Below the pieces are notes generated by a model. The model ran no database searches, was not told where the DNA came from, and was given only the letters and a program-made list of their open reading frames with translations. A stretch of 64,000 nt of DNA, from positions 2,108,001-2,172,000 of the forward strand of contig JAEQBH010000646.1 in the NCBI GenBank assembly GCA_016808115.1, written 5' to 3'. The position numbers and the translations under genes were made by a program. Below, in pieces: positions 32,500 to 43,776 of this stretch. Each line of letters begins with the position of its first letter. The first letter of the stretch is position 1. This DNA comes from Tetrastigma voinierianum (lineage: Eukaryota; Streptophyta; Magnoliopsida; Vitales; Vitaceae).

Positions 32500-33880
32500 T
32501 TTTCTTTTCTTTTTCTTTTTATTTTTTTTTTATTTTTTGAAAGACTCATTGGTCTTTTTATTCGAGGTCTAACCTAGCCAAGGTGTTCAAGGTAATAGGC
32601 CGAACTTTGCGGGGCTTAGAAAACGAGACGATTTTGACTATAAATGAAATCTAAAGTGCACAGTGTGTATGCTTAGTTCAATGTGGAATAAAAAAGGTCG
32701 AATGCCATAAGAATTTCAACATGTTATCAACTCAACTAAGCATAACACCATTATAACATCAACAACATTGGAACAAAATTTCAATTTCTCATGCTGTAAG
32801 CTGAGTATTACAAAAAATATTTTCTGAAAATCAGAAACTAAAAGCATGAACTAGAAAAAAATGCATTATATTGTAAAAAAAAAACTAGCAAGTCATTCAA
32901 CTAAACAAAAAGACTTGCTTAAAAACATAAAACAACACTTCCTTCCTTAACTCTCCCCCCAACTAAATTCAACATTGTCCTCAATGTGGCTATGGAATTG
33001 AAATTTAAGGGAGGAAGTGATACCTTAATGAAATCTACTCGTTTTTGGATACGTGACTTCGTAATCTTTCCATCGAGACCTTATTCACTCCATTTGGGCT
33101 TCAAATGAACAAGTTGGAAGAAGAAAAAAGAAGAAAAAAGCGACTAGTTGAATTATTTTTTGAAAAATTATAATTATCATAATCTCAAAGTATTTATTTT
33201 TCTAACTATATTTGCATATTCTACTCTCTAAGAGTTCCAAACGATACCAAAATTACTTTCAAAATGGGTTCGGATGAAAAGAGGATTATGGTCAAAACAA
33301 AATAGGGTGCGGAAAAGGGAAGGTGCGGGGTTGCGAAATCGCAGTGCCTTCTTAGATCTCATCAAAGACAAGCGATCTGGTTCTTCTTTTCCTTTTGAAT
33401 TCTTTTTTTTTTTTTAGACTCATTGGCCTTCTTTTCATGAAATTCAGTAACTATTGAAGGTGGTCAACGAAACTAGGTCAGGTTTTTGCAAGGTTTAGGA
33501 GGTTAAGCAGTTTTTCAGCTTATTGTTGAAACCTAATGTGCACAATGTGATGTTAGCTAGAGGTGGAAGAAAAAGGTCAAAAGCAACAAGAATTAAACTG
33601 ATCATCCACTCAATTAGGCATGAACTAATCTAACATCAACAGAATTGGACAATGTTTCAATTTTTCAAACTGCAAGCTAGGCAAAACACACAAAAAATGT
33701 GAGTTGTATGGTATATATTATATAAAAAAAATGACTATATTTTTAGCTTTTCAAAAAACTATGACTTCACAAACAAAACAAACAACTTCTGAAAGGGAAA
33801 CTAAGCAACCAGTCATTAATCTTCACAAAAATAGACTTGCTTTCGAAATAGTTAACAAAACCTGATATAAATGCCACGTA
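32500..33880 (-). repeat. Element 8: duplicated polypurine-type module
   Basis: A pyrimidine run (purine on the element strand) at 32500-32540, followed by GACTCATTGGTC and then about 330 bp of shared sequence (TGTGCACA.TGTG, CTCAACTAAGCAT, TAACATCAACA, TTTCAATTT), recurs from 33400 with GACTCATTGGCC. The offset is about 900 bp, so one copy arose by duplication. Element 9 has one copy (52795-53300). Confidence 0.75.
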
Positions 33881-34960
33881 GTGAGAGTCTACGGTGGACC
33901 TTGTCCTCAGTGGAACAAAGGAGGTCATGATAAGCGATGGGGCTGAACGAAAACCCACCGGTGTGCGATATAGAGGCCTCGAATAACCTCTCCGTACAAT
34001 ATGTTGGAGTGGGAAGAGGTTGGGCCGTAGTATGGCCAATTAGATAAGGAGCATACTCGGGAAGGCATCTCAGAGGAAAAGGATAGATCCGGTGTTGTGT
34101 CTACGGATAACGGTAACCATCTCAGGCGAGGATGGGACCCCTCAGTCTATAGTCAGTTGAGTTGGCTAGGACAATTAGGAAATTGAATGTAGCTGCAATG
34201 TCGCGACCCGAGTGTCCCTCCGACCATCGGGGAGAAGTGGATGAAACGATGAATGGGACTGAAACCAGATGTCATATTAGTAGGTAGACTCAATGACCAC
34301 CCGGGGGTAGAAGAATCAACGTGGGGTCATAAAATGCTCCAAGGAGTACCGCTGCACAAGCCTCATGGAATCTTTGAGCTCGGGATCAGCAGCAAAAGCT
34401 AGAAAATCATAATATGTTTTGCTATGCACTTCTTTGATGCTACTTGATCTGAATTGCTTATGACTGGGGCCTGATGGAGAGAATGGGATCTGCAGATAAT
34501 AGAAGCCGACGGAGTCCGAAGTCATCGGTGGGTCCCCTAAGCAGGTGGGGGAATGGGGCTCTAGGGCCTCGAAGCTGGATGACTCGCTTGGGGTACTCAA
34601 AGTCAGGGCTCTTTAGAAGGAAGTAGGGCCCCTCCCGAGATGGCCGCGGGTGAGGAGAGATGGAGGAGTAGGCCAGCCCGTGTATCATACATGGGGGCTG
34701 GGAGCGGCGAGGAGCAGGGAGGCACATGAGACGATGCGGTAGTAGCAAGAGGGTGCTCGACTCTGTGAGGGGGCGGTGGCATCACGAGCCAGGGCGACAC
34801 TTGGCATCGCGACGAGAAAGGCCGCACTCGAGGCCTAAAGCTATGGCCTCCGTGAGTCTTGGCCATGACTGGATGTTTGGATTTGGGAAGGGTTGGAGAA
34901 GGTGGGAGGATTTCCTCTTCGGGTAAGGAGATGGAATGACTAAACAAGAAGGAGCTAACC
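33881..34960 (-). pseudogene. Element 8: Athila ORF2 (function unknown)
   Basis: Minus frames read an Arg/Pro/Ser-rich N-terminal part (34947-34603), then SKTYYDFLAFAADPELKDSM and RLVQRYSLEHFMTPR, a stop, FFYPRVVIESTY (34400-34270), and near 33990 a segment LRTRSTVDSHY. The EHxxTPRxFFYPRVV pattern is the recognisable core of the ORF2 that follows pol in Athila-type elements. No signal peptide or membrane segment is evident in what remains, so I do not call it an envelope protein. It is broken by several stops. Confidence 0.7.
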
Positions 34961-35400
34961 TATTTAGTGTCCAAAAATGGACACTATAAACTAGGTTAAA
35001 AAATCTAGGGAATTAATGGTATGGTGTGGGAAAAGAAAGGTCTTTAGGAGATGAACAGGCGGAGATAAAGGCCGCGGTAGCGAATCTTGCGGGGCTGGAA
35101 TTTGCGTGTTGAAATTTTAAGCACTGCACCCAAAATTTCAACTCTTAACCAACTATAACACCTGCAAAGCAGAAAACCAAAAATTATGATTATAGGCATA
35201 AGAGAGTGAGAAATTGCAATCAAAAATAAGCTACAAATAAGGGAAAAGGACAAATAAAACTTGCAATAAACCAAATAAAATTCACAACAAAAATTGGAGT
35301 GCTTTTGAGCCTCTGCAGAAGCCACGCCCACACGGGGTAGCCTTTTAGGTTTAGGGAGGATCAAGGAGAATCTGCACTCCTTATCTATGACCCATCTTTG
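34961..35400 (-). other. Element 8: AT-rich spacer between integrase and ORF2
   Basis: AT-rich with an AAATAAGG/AACAAAAATTGG stretch and a GGAGGATCAAGGAGAATC motif near 35352 that recurs at 55672 in Element 9, where it lies next to the protease remnant because pol is missing there. Confidence 0.6.
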
Positions 35401-36490
35401 CATGGGGCTTTAGCCTCTGCCCGGGTGACCTTGAATACCTAGTATCCTTGGTGATGACAGTCCATTGATCCATTAGGATGAACTTGATGGATGATGAATG
35501 GACCAGTCCATCTTGACTTGAGCTTGCCCAGGAAGAGGTGAAGCTTGGAATCATAAAGTAGCACTTGATCTCCTTGCTTGAAATTTTTACAGGTTATCGG
35601 CTTATCATGCCATTTCTTTAATCTTTCTTTTGCGATCTTCAAGTTCAAGTAGGCATCATTTCTCAGCTCTTATAGCTCATTGATGTCAAGGAACATTTTG
35701 AGGCTAGCTCTTCCCAAGTCCAGGTTCAGCTTTTTGATTGCCCACCACGCCTTATATTCAATCTCCATAGGCAGATGGCATGCCTTGCCATAGACTAGGC
35801 GATAGGGAGACATTCCAAGAATGGTCTTGAAGGCTGTTCTGTATGCCCACAAGGAGTCCAGCAGTTTGAGAGACCAGTCTTTCCTGTTGGAGTTCACCAC
35901 TTTCATCAATATGGTCTTGATTTCCCTGTTGGTGAGCTCAACTTGACCACTAGTACGAGGATGGTAAGGGTGGCCACTTTGTGCTTTACACCATATTTAG
36001 CTAGGAAATTCTCAAAAGGTTTGTTGCAAAAGTGTGAAGCTCCATCACTAATTATGGCCTTGAGGACATCAAATCTTGAAAAGATGTTTTCCTTCAAGAA
36101 TATCAATACCACCTTGTGGTCTACTGCTCTGCATGGAACTGCTTTAACCAGCAGACACATAATTAGGCCCCACCCGATATGTATATGTATCCAAGGAAGC
36201 CAGGAAATGGCCCAATACGGTCGTGCCCCAGATCAAATAAATCAACTGCTAAAATTAGGTTTAGGGCATCATGTGGCGTGGAGATCTTCTAGTCTTTGGC
36301 ATTTTGTATGCATGACATGCGTTGTGGGCATCCTTGAAGAAGGCCCGATAGAGCCAGTTAGACACCTTCATGGCAGTTTTCTGGGAAGAAAAATGACCTC
36401 CACATGCACTCTAGTGGTAGTGACTGAGTATTCCTTGTTGTTCTTCCTCAAGCACACATCTTCTAATTATTTGATCCTACCTGATATTTG
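35401..36490 (-). pseudogene. Element 8: integrase
   Basis: Minus frames give the H2C2-type region in 36480-36290 (frame-broken), then the core with FSRFDVLKAIISDGASHFCN (second catalytic Asp intact, about 36040), followed by [20 protein letters not shown] and [20 protein letters not shown] (35895-35750), and the C-terminal WHDKPITCKNFKQGDQVLLY with SRWTGPFIIHQVHPNG. The first Asp region is not clear. Stops separate 36160, 35909 and 35648. Confidence 0.88.
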
Positions 36491-36599
36491 AGCAAAACTG
36501 GCTCTTCTCATCGGTAAGATGAATCTTTGCAAGAGAACTACTGTCTTATGCCTTCCAGTCAACTGGTAATTCTCCTGTTGCCAAGAAATTGGCAATGTG

Positions 36600-37110
36600 G
36601 GCTTACCATGGGGCTTTCTCTACTAGAAACAAGGACTCCTCAGGAAAATCGTCATTAATGGAGGGTTGTGAGTGTTGTGTTCTATTGTTAGTTGCGAGAG
36701 ATGATCCGCAACAACATTCTCCACCCCCTTTTTATCCTTGATCTGCAGGTTAAATTCTTGAAGTAGGAGAACCCATCTAATAAGCCTATCCTTTGCATTT
36801 TGCTTGGTGAGAAGGTAATTCAAAGACGAATGGTCTGTGAAATTATGATGTCCGACCCACAGTATCGTAAATTTATCGAAGGCATAGATCCTTTGCTTTG
36901 TGATTCTTTCTGTGATAATGTAGTTCCTATGTGCTTAATTTAAAGTTTTTCTTGCATGGTAGACCACATAAGGTTTCCCATCTTCTCTCTGCCTGAGAAC
37001 TGCTCCTATGGCAAGATCACTTGCATCGCACATAACCTTAAAGATGCTTTGCCGATTAGGGGCCCTCACCATTGGTCGCGATAGTTAAATGAGTTTGAGC
37101 TCCTCAAGCT
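36600..37110 (-). pseudogene. Element 8: RNase H domain
   Basis: Frames give FKVMCDASDLAIGAVLRQRE (about 37040), GKPYVVYHARKTL, and MNYLLTKQNAKDRLIRWVLL with [12 protein letters not shown] (36823-36700). The first (CDAS) and last (VADHL) catalytic Asp are present. A stop near 36830 breaks the frame. Confidence 0.85.
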
Positions 37111-38110
37111 CCTTTGCATGATCCTTCATTCACTGCAAATTTGGCATCCTTTTCAATGGTTTGTAAAGAAGCTTTGCAATTTTGAAAAGTGCTGATGAAC
37201 CCGGTAGAAGCACCTCTCAGATTTGTCTCACCATTTTTCACATTTGTGGGAAGTTTGATGCTTCGATTTTGCCTTAACCTCAATTCCCCTGGTGGATATG
37301 AGATGTCCCAGCACAATCCCTTGGTTGACCATAAAATGACATTTTTCCCAATTCAGCACCAAATTTTTCTAAATACACCTGTGCAGGACAGTTTCAAGGT
37401 TGATCAAGCATTCTTCAAAACTACCCCCATATACTGAGATGTCATCCATATAGACCTCCATAATGCGCTCCACCATATCGCTAAAAATACTGAGCATGCA
37501 TCTCTGGAATGTGGTAGGGGCATTTCATAGACCGAAAGGCATCCTCTTGTAAGGATAAGTCCCTAATGGATAGGTGAAGATAGTCTTTTTCTTGGATGCA
37601 TCTCACGGATACCGATCACGGAGTAGCTGAATAGCCATCCAAAAAGTAGTAGAAGGGGTGCCCCGAAATTCTCTCAAGGAGCTGATCCATAAAAGGTAAT
37701 AGGAAGTGATCTTTTCTTGTCACTTCATTCAGCCTCCTGTAATCAATGCATACCCTCCAACCTATAGTAAGGTGGGTGGGAACCTCTTCTCCTTTCTCAT
37801 TGCGCACAGTGGTCACCCCATTTTTTTTTGGCACAACTTGAGTTGGACTCACCCAGGTGCTATTGGATATTAGGTATATGATCTCGGCTTGTAGCAGTTT
37901 AAGAACCTCTGCATGTACTACTTCCTGCATATGAGGATTTAGTCTTCTCTGCGGCTGTTTCACTGGTTTTGCCATTTTCTTCTAGATAAATATGATGGGT
38001 GAAAACTAAAGGGTTGATTCCCTTCAAATCAGAAATTTTCCACCTAATAACCTGCTTGTTCTTCCTGAGGACTTCTAGCAGACTGCTTTCCTGTGAGGCA
38101 TTGAGCAATG
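37111..38110 (-). pseudogene. Element 8: reverse transcriptase
   Basis: DLKGINPLVFTHHIYLEE (38040), QRRLNPHMQEVVHAEVLKLL, STWVSPTQVVPKKNG, IGWRVCIDYRRLNEVTRKDH and YYFLDGYSA (37640), then after frame breaks MEVYMDDISVYG (37465-37430) and the KNLVLNW-like thumb start. Both active-site Asp regions (FLDG and YMDD) are intact, unlike Element 5. Several stops occur after 37616. Confidence 0.9.
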
Positions 38111-39000
38111 AAGATATAACAACTGGGCATTGGTTATTTTCTTCTAAATATGCATACTTTAATTCCGGAGTAGAGGCTTGGTCAAAATTTTAGGGACTCA
38201 TTTGGTTTCATCTTTTCCTTGTCCTCAGTAATACAGAAAAGGTAGGGTTTCTTCCTTTTTCTACATGGTCCATGTACAACACACATTTCCTCGATTTCCT
38301 GCAACTCTTCAGACAAATCAGACAACTCCTCAATCAGCACATCATGTTGTTGTGCTACTCGGCCTGTTCTTCCAATATAGTTTCAATTAAGCATACCTCC
38401 TCTGGACCTCTTCCCTTTGCCGTATGTGTGCTTTCCTCAAATGGAAGATATTAGGCTCAAGATCATGTTTCCCAAATGCCAGTTGCATAACTCGGTTCGA
38501 CAATTGATGATCACATTGGAGGTGGCTAAAATAGCCTTCCCAGGAATGATAGGTACATAGTTAGTCTCACTTTACAAGCGGTTACATGTGACTTCTAAAA
38601 TCTGAGGGTAGTAGAATATATCCACCATTTCAAAACATCCTCCACAGTGCCCTTGGGGATTTTTATGGATTTGTCTGCTAGAGACAATGTGATAGTGGTG
38701 GGCTTAAGCTCTCCCGAGCCCATTTGCTATTGCAGAATAAAGGCGGCGAGTTGACACTTTGCTAGGAATTACAGTAGTGCCTTCTCCCGCATGAGTCCAT
38801 AGATGTTCAGGATGGTTGGACGACCGGGTCTTTATACTTTGCGAGGTCTTGCATTGAATAATGGCTGCTGACTTGTTGTAATCGAGGCTTTCTTGTCAAC
38901 ATTTAATCCCTCTCTTTCTTGTGCACAGGTCAACTAAAAAATTTTGCATATCGAACACAGCAGTCATGTCCAACAGGGGGATGTTGACTTTCACTTGCCT
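38111..39000 (-). pseudogene. Element 8: protease and linker, heavily decayed
   Basis: In the place of the protease, frames near 38900-38480 keep only scattered similarity to the family, such as IKIPKG-like and QLAFGKHDLE-like segments; the active-site D-L-G-A-S is not readable. The linker to RT has acidic residues. Assignment rests mostly on position between gag and RT. Confidence 0.6.
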
Positions 39001-40480
39001 CAGTACTTCTAGAATTTCAGCCTGGTTGATAGCCTTTTTCTTGCCTTTTAGTGCTTGAGGAAAGGGTAGGGGTGGGCTCTTTTTCATTGCATCATCTTTG
39101 GTCTCAATTTTCTCAGGTTTGGTTTCTTTTTCTCTTTGGTTTTCTTCTGCTGGTTTGGGGACTGGTTGCTTAACCTCCTTACCACTCCTCAGAGTGATAA
39201 CTACTTTGACTTCATCTATCCTTGCAAGTGGTTCACTGGAAGAGCTCAATTCATGCATCCCCCTAGGATTGGGCTATGTCTGGAAAGGAAATTTTCCTTT
39301 TCTTGCCTCTCTTGGTTGTCGACTTTAGAAATTGAATCACCCAGGATTGTCAAATTTTTGGGTAATATCTGACTGCAGGTTCTCAATCTTTTTGTTCAGT
39401 GTGCTTTCTACTGTATCAATCCTCTTATTAGCTTGACATTCCTGCTGCTTTTGTTTATTCCATAAAAGCGCTACGCTTTGCTGAATTCATTATGGCTTAC
39501 TCATTGGAGATGAGGATGGTGGTGTTTGTGAACGAATGGGAACCATATTATTCTTTGTGCACTAGGGGTACATATGATGGAAGCTTTGGTTTCCATGAGA
39601 GTTGGATAGTTCCTCAATTGGGATTATATGTGTTGCTATATGGGGCATTGTTTGTTGGCTTGTGGCCCTGACATTGGCTTGTTCAGCCATCATATCCCTC
39701 GTAAGGAACATTTGGGTGAATTACCTCTTGGTGCTTTCGATGGCGGCAAATGAAGCATAGTTGGTTGGGTAGTGGTGTTTCAGCTACTACTCGCACCTCA
39801 TGCTGATTTCTCAATTCTAGCTCTTCCAACCTTCTAGCCAAGGTGGATAGCTTTGCTTTCATTTCCATGTCCTCAGGAATTGAGTCGGTACCTTCCCTTG
39901 AGTTGGTTGCGAGGTCTCATTCTCTCACCGCCTCCTGGGGTTGGGTTGATTCTGCCACATGGTTCGGGAAGTTCACTTGTGGCTAACCCACGGATTTTGC
40001 TTTCGAGAAGTCCCCTCCACACATATTCTTCAGTAATTTCTTCATAGCAGGGGACATTCCATCATAAAAATGGTTGACTAGAAACCATGTGTCAAAGCCA
40101 TGGTGAGGGCAGGCACCAATGGTTTCCAAATACCTTTCCAGCACTGGTAGAATTTTTAATTTTCATGGGTTGCAAAGGTCTAAATCTGCCTCTTCAAACT
40201 ATTGGTTATGTTTGTGGAGAAAAGTTTCTTCGAGAACTCAGCCTACATTTCTTTCCAATTCTGAATGGTCCTCGGCCTTAGAGAGTTGAGCCAAATTTTG
40301 GCCTTATCCTTTAGAGTCAGAGGAAAAAATTTCAGCCTCATTAGATCTAGGTTGGTAGCATCCTCCTTGAAGGTATTGCAGACTTCCTTAAAGTCTCGGA
40401 TATGTGTATATGGGTTCTCACTCTCCATACCACTGAGTGGGGAGTAGGGGCGAATCAGCAGGGGTCCGACAATCATGTCT
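39001..40480 (-). pseudogene. Element 8: gag
   Basis: GMESENPYTHIRDFKEVCNT and FFPLTLKDKAKIWLNSLRPR (40440-40270), then a frame-broken stretch with a CPHHGFDTW-like part near 40100, MEMKAKLSTLARRLEELELR (39868), and DEVKVVITLRSGKEVKQP (39200) with EILEVLRQVKVNIPLLDM. This order is the same as in Elements 1 and 9. Frameshifts occur near 40240, 39900 and 39680. Confidence 0.88.
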
Positions 40481-40894
40481 TCGATGGGAGGCCTGTTTTA
40501 TGAAGGTGCACTCACCCTTAGGGATGTGGTCCCTCATGGTCTATCACGTGGGTTCTCATCCCCTGTTGGCTCTACTGTTCCTCAGGTTGAGGATCCATCT
40601 GATCATTGTTTAAGCTCACTTGCGAAACCATGTTCCTGGGCCTTGAGTTCTTTCTAACTTTTGCTGTTGTATTCCTATCGCGGTACATAAACTCTATATG
40701 ATAAACGAGGCTTGGCAAAGCAAAAAACAAGGCTACCCAGGTTCTTTGTAGCTAAAAAAAAAATTGTATATGGACCCAGTAAAGAATTGAATTTACCCAA
40801 CAGTGGCTAGCTGAGGAAAAATTGAAGAGGAGATAAAAAGTTCACCAATATGATGAGGATCCTGGGTTCAACGACTCATCGCACCAAGGCACCA
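40481..40894 (-). other. Element 8: 5' leader
   Basis: Leader between PBS and gag, AT-rich near 40740-40800. No feature beyond a proline-type gag start is visible. Confidence 0.5.
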
Positions 40895-40912
40895 TCCCCG
40901 GCAACGGCGCCA
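40895..40912 (-). promoter_or_regulatory. Element 8: intact tRNA-Asp PBS
   Basis: TCCCCGGCAACGGCGCCA on the plus strand equals the last 18 bases of plant tRNA-Asp including CCA, so the minus strand carries a perfect PBS. It is the best primer site of the window and faces away from the PBS at 41806. Confidence 0.93.
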
Positions 40913-40913
40913 T

Positions 40914-41803
40914 TTGATTTGGTTCCTCTTTTGATTTCTTCCCACTTTGTCCCTATAATAGTTAACTGCTTTTGTTCATTTTGGTAATTTGTATTGTTTT
41001 GGGGCAGTATATAAGCCTAATGAGCTCTTGCCTTAGGAGACCTTTTTGCTCATTGTCATTTCTAGGCAGAGCAACAGCGGTTCCAGCTCTTTCTCAGTTT
41101 CTCTCGCTGACGCCCAGGTACCCTCCGAGGATGAGTGGCTAGAAACCCTTCCTCTTTTAAGGAGAAGGCTGTTGGGTGCAGGATCCGAAGGCAACTAGAG
41201 GTTCTCATGGTTTTCACGCAGGTACTCACTGGCAGTTTTGTGTTTCATTTGAACTCTAGGTTTAGATCCCTTAGATTCACCTTGAATGACCTATATTTCG
41301 TAATCTTTTAGGGTTCAGTGGATGCTTATTTCTAGATCCACTGAGATTCATTAGTTACCATCTATTAATCATTGGAAGGTGAGTCAGGGAGAATTGTTTT
41401 TCACTATCGAGACCATTGATGCTCGATTTTTTTAGTCACATGAAGATCAGGTTCGGGAAATGACTATAGGTCATCCTCTCCAATGCGAGGAAAGGACCCT
41501 GGAAACCCTCAGTTGCCTTAGGAATCCAACCCCAGTGACCTAACACTTCAAGGAGTTATATTTTACATTTTTTACTTATTTCATTTTCAGTTTTCAAACA
41601 ATTCAACCACTTTATTTTTACAAAACCAAAATCTAAGTGAATTCACCATTTTGGCCTTAAGCGTAAATCATCTGTCTTGAAGAAAAACCCATCCTGTGTT
41701 CGACCCTAGGAACCACTATCTTTATGATAACCATGCTACAACATAGGAGGAATTAGGTTATAAATTTTGTTGATTCCGGACCACCCTCCGTGCACACCAA
41801 TCA
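40914..41803 (+). repeat. Element 7: 5' LTR, second part (promoter to end)
   Basis: Starts just after the Element 8 PBS and continues the LTR begun at 31334. The TATA box TATATAAG is at 41008-41015; downstream segments GAGGATGAGTGGCTA, AGGTTTAGATCCCTTAGATT, GGTTCAGTGGATGCTTATT and TGATTCCGGACCACCCT match 42401-43776 in order. It ends CACCAATCA before the PBS. Confidence 0.85.
41008..41015 (+). promoter_or_regulatory. Element 7 5' LTR TATA box
   Basis: TATATAAG after GGGGCAG; the second LTR has TATATAAG at 42896-42903 in a similar context. Confidence 0.65.
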
Positions 41804-41805
41804 AA

Positions 41806-41822
41806 TGGCGCCGTTGCAGGGG
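41806..41822 (+). promoter_or_regulatory. Element 7: PBS, tRNA-Asp
   Basis: TGGCGCCGTTGCAGGGG, one mismatch to the tRNA-Asp complement, two bases after the LTR end. It orients the element on the plus strand. Confidence 0.9.
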
Positions 41823-42389
41823 TGATGGGTGAAGCTTAGCAAATTGTAGGTGCTAGAGTCACCGGTCATTCAAAGTGCGGGAGAAACACGAAGAGTTTGT
41901 GAAAAAATCCTTATGACTTGATGCCCTAAACCTTCATTAGTTGGGAGTCATCGGTGGATCCCCGTTACATGGACTTTGGTGAAGTCGATTCCTCAGCATT
42001 GCACCCCTACAACACAAAAATAATTGTGGAATAAGAGTGGGTCCTGATCTATTAAGGTCGATTAGTGTTCTAGGTTGTGGCGGTGGCACCCAGGTTAGGA
42101 GGAGAGTGCGGTTTAGCGGAGTTTATTGTTGAAAACTAATCATATTAACACTTAGGTTTTGGTGGAAGTTGTAGGTTGATTCTCTAGAGAAGGAAACTCT
42201 TTTGATGCTAGATTATGTATGGCACTCACTCTCTCGAGATGGTTATTGGGCAGGGTATCGGTAATTCTCATTGAGGGTTAGGCATTACTCATCCACATAC
42301 TTTTTGAAATACCATTTTTGAGAACTTAATTTTGTTATTGCTTTGTTGTTCTTTCTTTCTTTCATTGCTAAGGGACTAGCAATGTGTCG
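41823..42389 (+). other. Element 7: minimal internal region
   Basis: About 570 bp that match only the 3' end of the internal region of Elements 8 and 9 (for example AAATTGTAGGTGCTAGAGTC, TTGATGCCCTAAACC, AGGAAACTCTTTTGATGCTA). Gag, pol and ORF2 are absent, so the deletion joins the PBS directly to the 3' module. No open frame of note. Confidence 0.8.
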
Positions 42390-42400
42390 GTTGGGGGGAG
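42390..42400 (+). promoter_or_regulatory. Element 7: polypurine tract
   Basis: GTTGGGGGGAG directly before the LTR start TGATTAGTGCC. Confidence 0.88.
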
Positions 42401-43776
42401 TGATTAGTGCCTAAATAGTGCTATTTTGAGCTCTGTTTATTGTAGGTTTTGAGCACTTTTTGTGTACTAATCAGTCTAATTAACCCGATTGGCACATTAA
42501 GGTCCTTGCTATGCTACTGATCGCTTTTTGTGGCAATTTTTGTAGTTTTTCTGGTAATCATGCCAAAAGTTTTTGAGTTAGCTCGTGTGTGACAAATCAA
42601 GCAAATTCAAGTTGAACTTCGTTGCCAGTGAGAAGCCGAGGAAAGGAAAGTAGACGAGAAGCGAGAAGAAAGAGGGACTTGCAAATATTTTCTGGGGTTG
42701 TAGAATATGACTTCTTGAAATTTAGCGATGGTTCTTGAGCCCGCGATTTGAAATTCACACTTGACTCCGGCTTTGCTTCACCAAATTTTTAACCCAGTCA
42801 ACCTCGTTTGACCTCTTTTTGTGATTTTTCCTAAAATACCCTTCATGTATAGTGGGTATTTGAGATATTTTTGTAATTTTGCTTACTGGGAGCACTATAT
42901 AAGCTCAGATAAGTTATTGTACTAAACAGTTTTTTGATTAATACAGAGAACTGGGCGGGAGTTTTCCCGCTTCTTTTCTTTTCTCTCATTTCCTCTCTTT
43001 TTCTCTCATTCCTGGTGCACTTAAACACCCACCCCGAGGATGACAGCTGGAGGATGGACATTCAACCCCACTCGTCAGCCAAAGAGGGAGAGCTCTTGGA
43101 GAAACTTTGAGTCTGAAGGTGTTAAAAACTATTGGTTTTCATGTTTTTAACCCAAGCATTTATTGTCATTTATGTTTCTATCTCTCACTCTAGGTTTAAA
43201 TCCCTTAGATTTACATTGATTGACCAATACTTGGCAATCTTTTAAGGTTCAGTGGATGCTTATTGCTAGATCCACTGAGACTCGGTTAGTTGCCATTTAT
43301 TTGTTACTGTAAGGTAGATCAAAGGGATAAATTTTCACTGTCCGGGAACATTTATGTTCAATAAATGCTATATTTCAAAAAAGAAAATTATTAGGGTTCA
43401 GTTTTTATAGCCAAATGAAGATCCAAATCGGGAAATGACTATAATACATCCTCCCCAACACAAGGAAAGGGACCCGAGAACCCCTCAGTTACCTTAAGAT
43501 TTCAAACCCAGTAGCCCGATGCTTCAAGGAGCTCTTTTTATATTTTTCTTCACCTTGTTTTTAGTTTCCGAACATTACCCCTCATTGGTTTTATCAAAAC
43601 CCCAAATCCAAATTGAAATTCACCATTTTGAGCCAACTGTTAATCATTTGTGCGAAGAAAACTCATCCTTGTGTTCGACCCTAGAGCCACTATACTACAG
43701 TAGCTATGCCATAGTAGTAGGAGGAAATAGGGTATAAATTTTATTGATTCCGGCATACCCTACTGCACACGAATCA
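42401..43776 (+). repeat. Element 7: 3' LTR
   Basis: TGATTAGTGCC...CACGAATCA, 1376 bp. TATATAAG is at 42896-42903, and a pyrimidine-rich leader (TTCTTTTCTTTTCTCTC) follows. R/U5 matches the Element 1 LTR read in reverse. No palindromic array of the type seen in other LTRs is evident upstream of this TATA box. Confidence 0.88.
42896..42903 (+). promoter_or_regulatory. Element 7 3' LTR TATA box
   Basis: TATATAAG in GAGCACTATATAAGCTC, same relative position as 41008-41015. Confidence 0.65.

Larger units (their letters stand above)
31716..40913 (-). mobile_element. Element 8: Athila-type element, minus strand, LTRs lost
   Basis: From right to left: PBS 40895-40912, gag, protease, RT, RNase H, integrase, AT-rich spacer, ORF2, duplicated 3' module, polypurine tract at 31820, LTR stub. 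It lies inside the 5' LTR of Element 7. The 5' LTR is missing: only TGATT may remain beyond the PBS. Pol is more complete than in the other Athila-type copies, with YMDD and the second integrase Asp intact. Confidence 0.85.
31334..43776 (+). mobile_element. Element 7: internally deleted element, split by Element 8
   Basis: Plus-strand LTR start at 31334 (TGATCATTAATTAC), its continuation at 40914-41803, PBS at 41806, a short internal region to 42400, and 3' LTR 42401-43776. Element 8 sits between the two halves of the 5' LTR. Without it the element is about 3.2 kb. It has no gag or pol. The flanks (TTTAT left, CTAGA right) do not match, so the target duplication is lost or the ends were rearranged. 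Confidence 0.75.

Noticed and set aside
33767..34960. Envelope glycoprotein gene
   Set aside because: ORF2 is in the env position, but I see no signal peptide, cleavage site or membrane anchor, so only ORF2 of unknown function is called.
35943..36491. 182-residue open frame on the plus strand
   Set aside because: It is the antisense shadow of the Element 8 integrase, with no resemblance of its own.
40895..40912. tRNA-Asp gene
   Set aside because: Only the last 18 bases of the tRNA are matched. No cloverleaf follows, and the place beside an LTR shows it is a primer-binding site.
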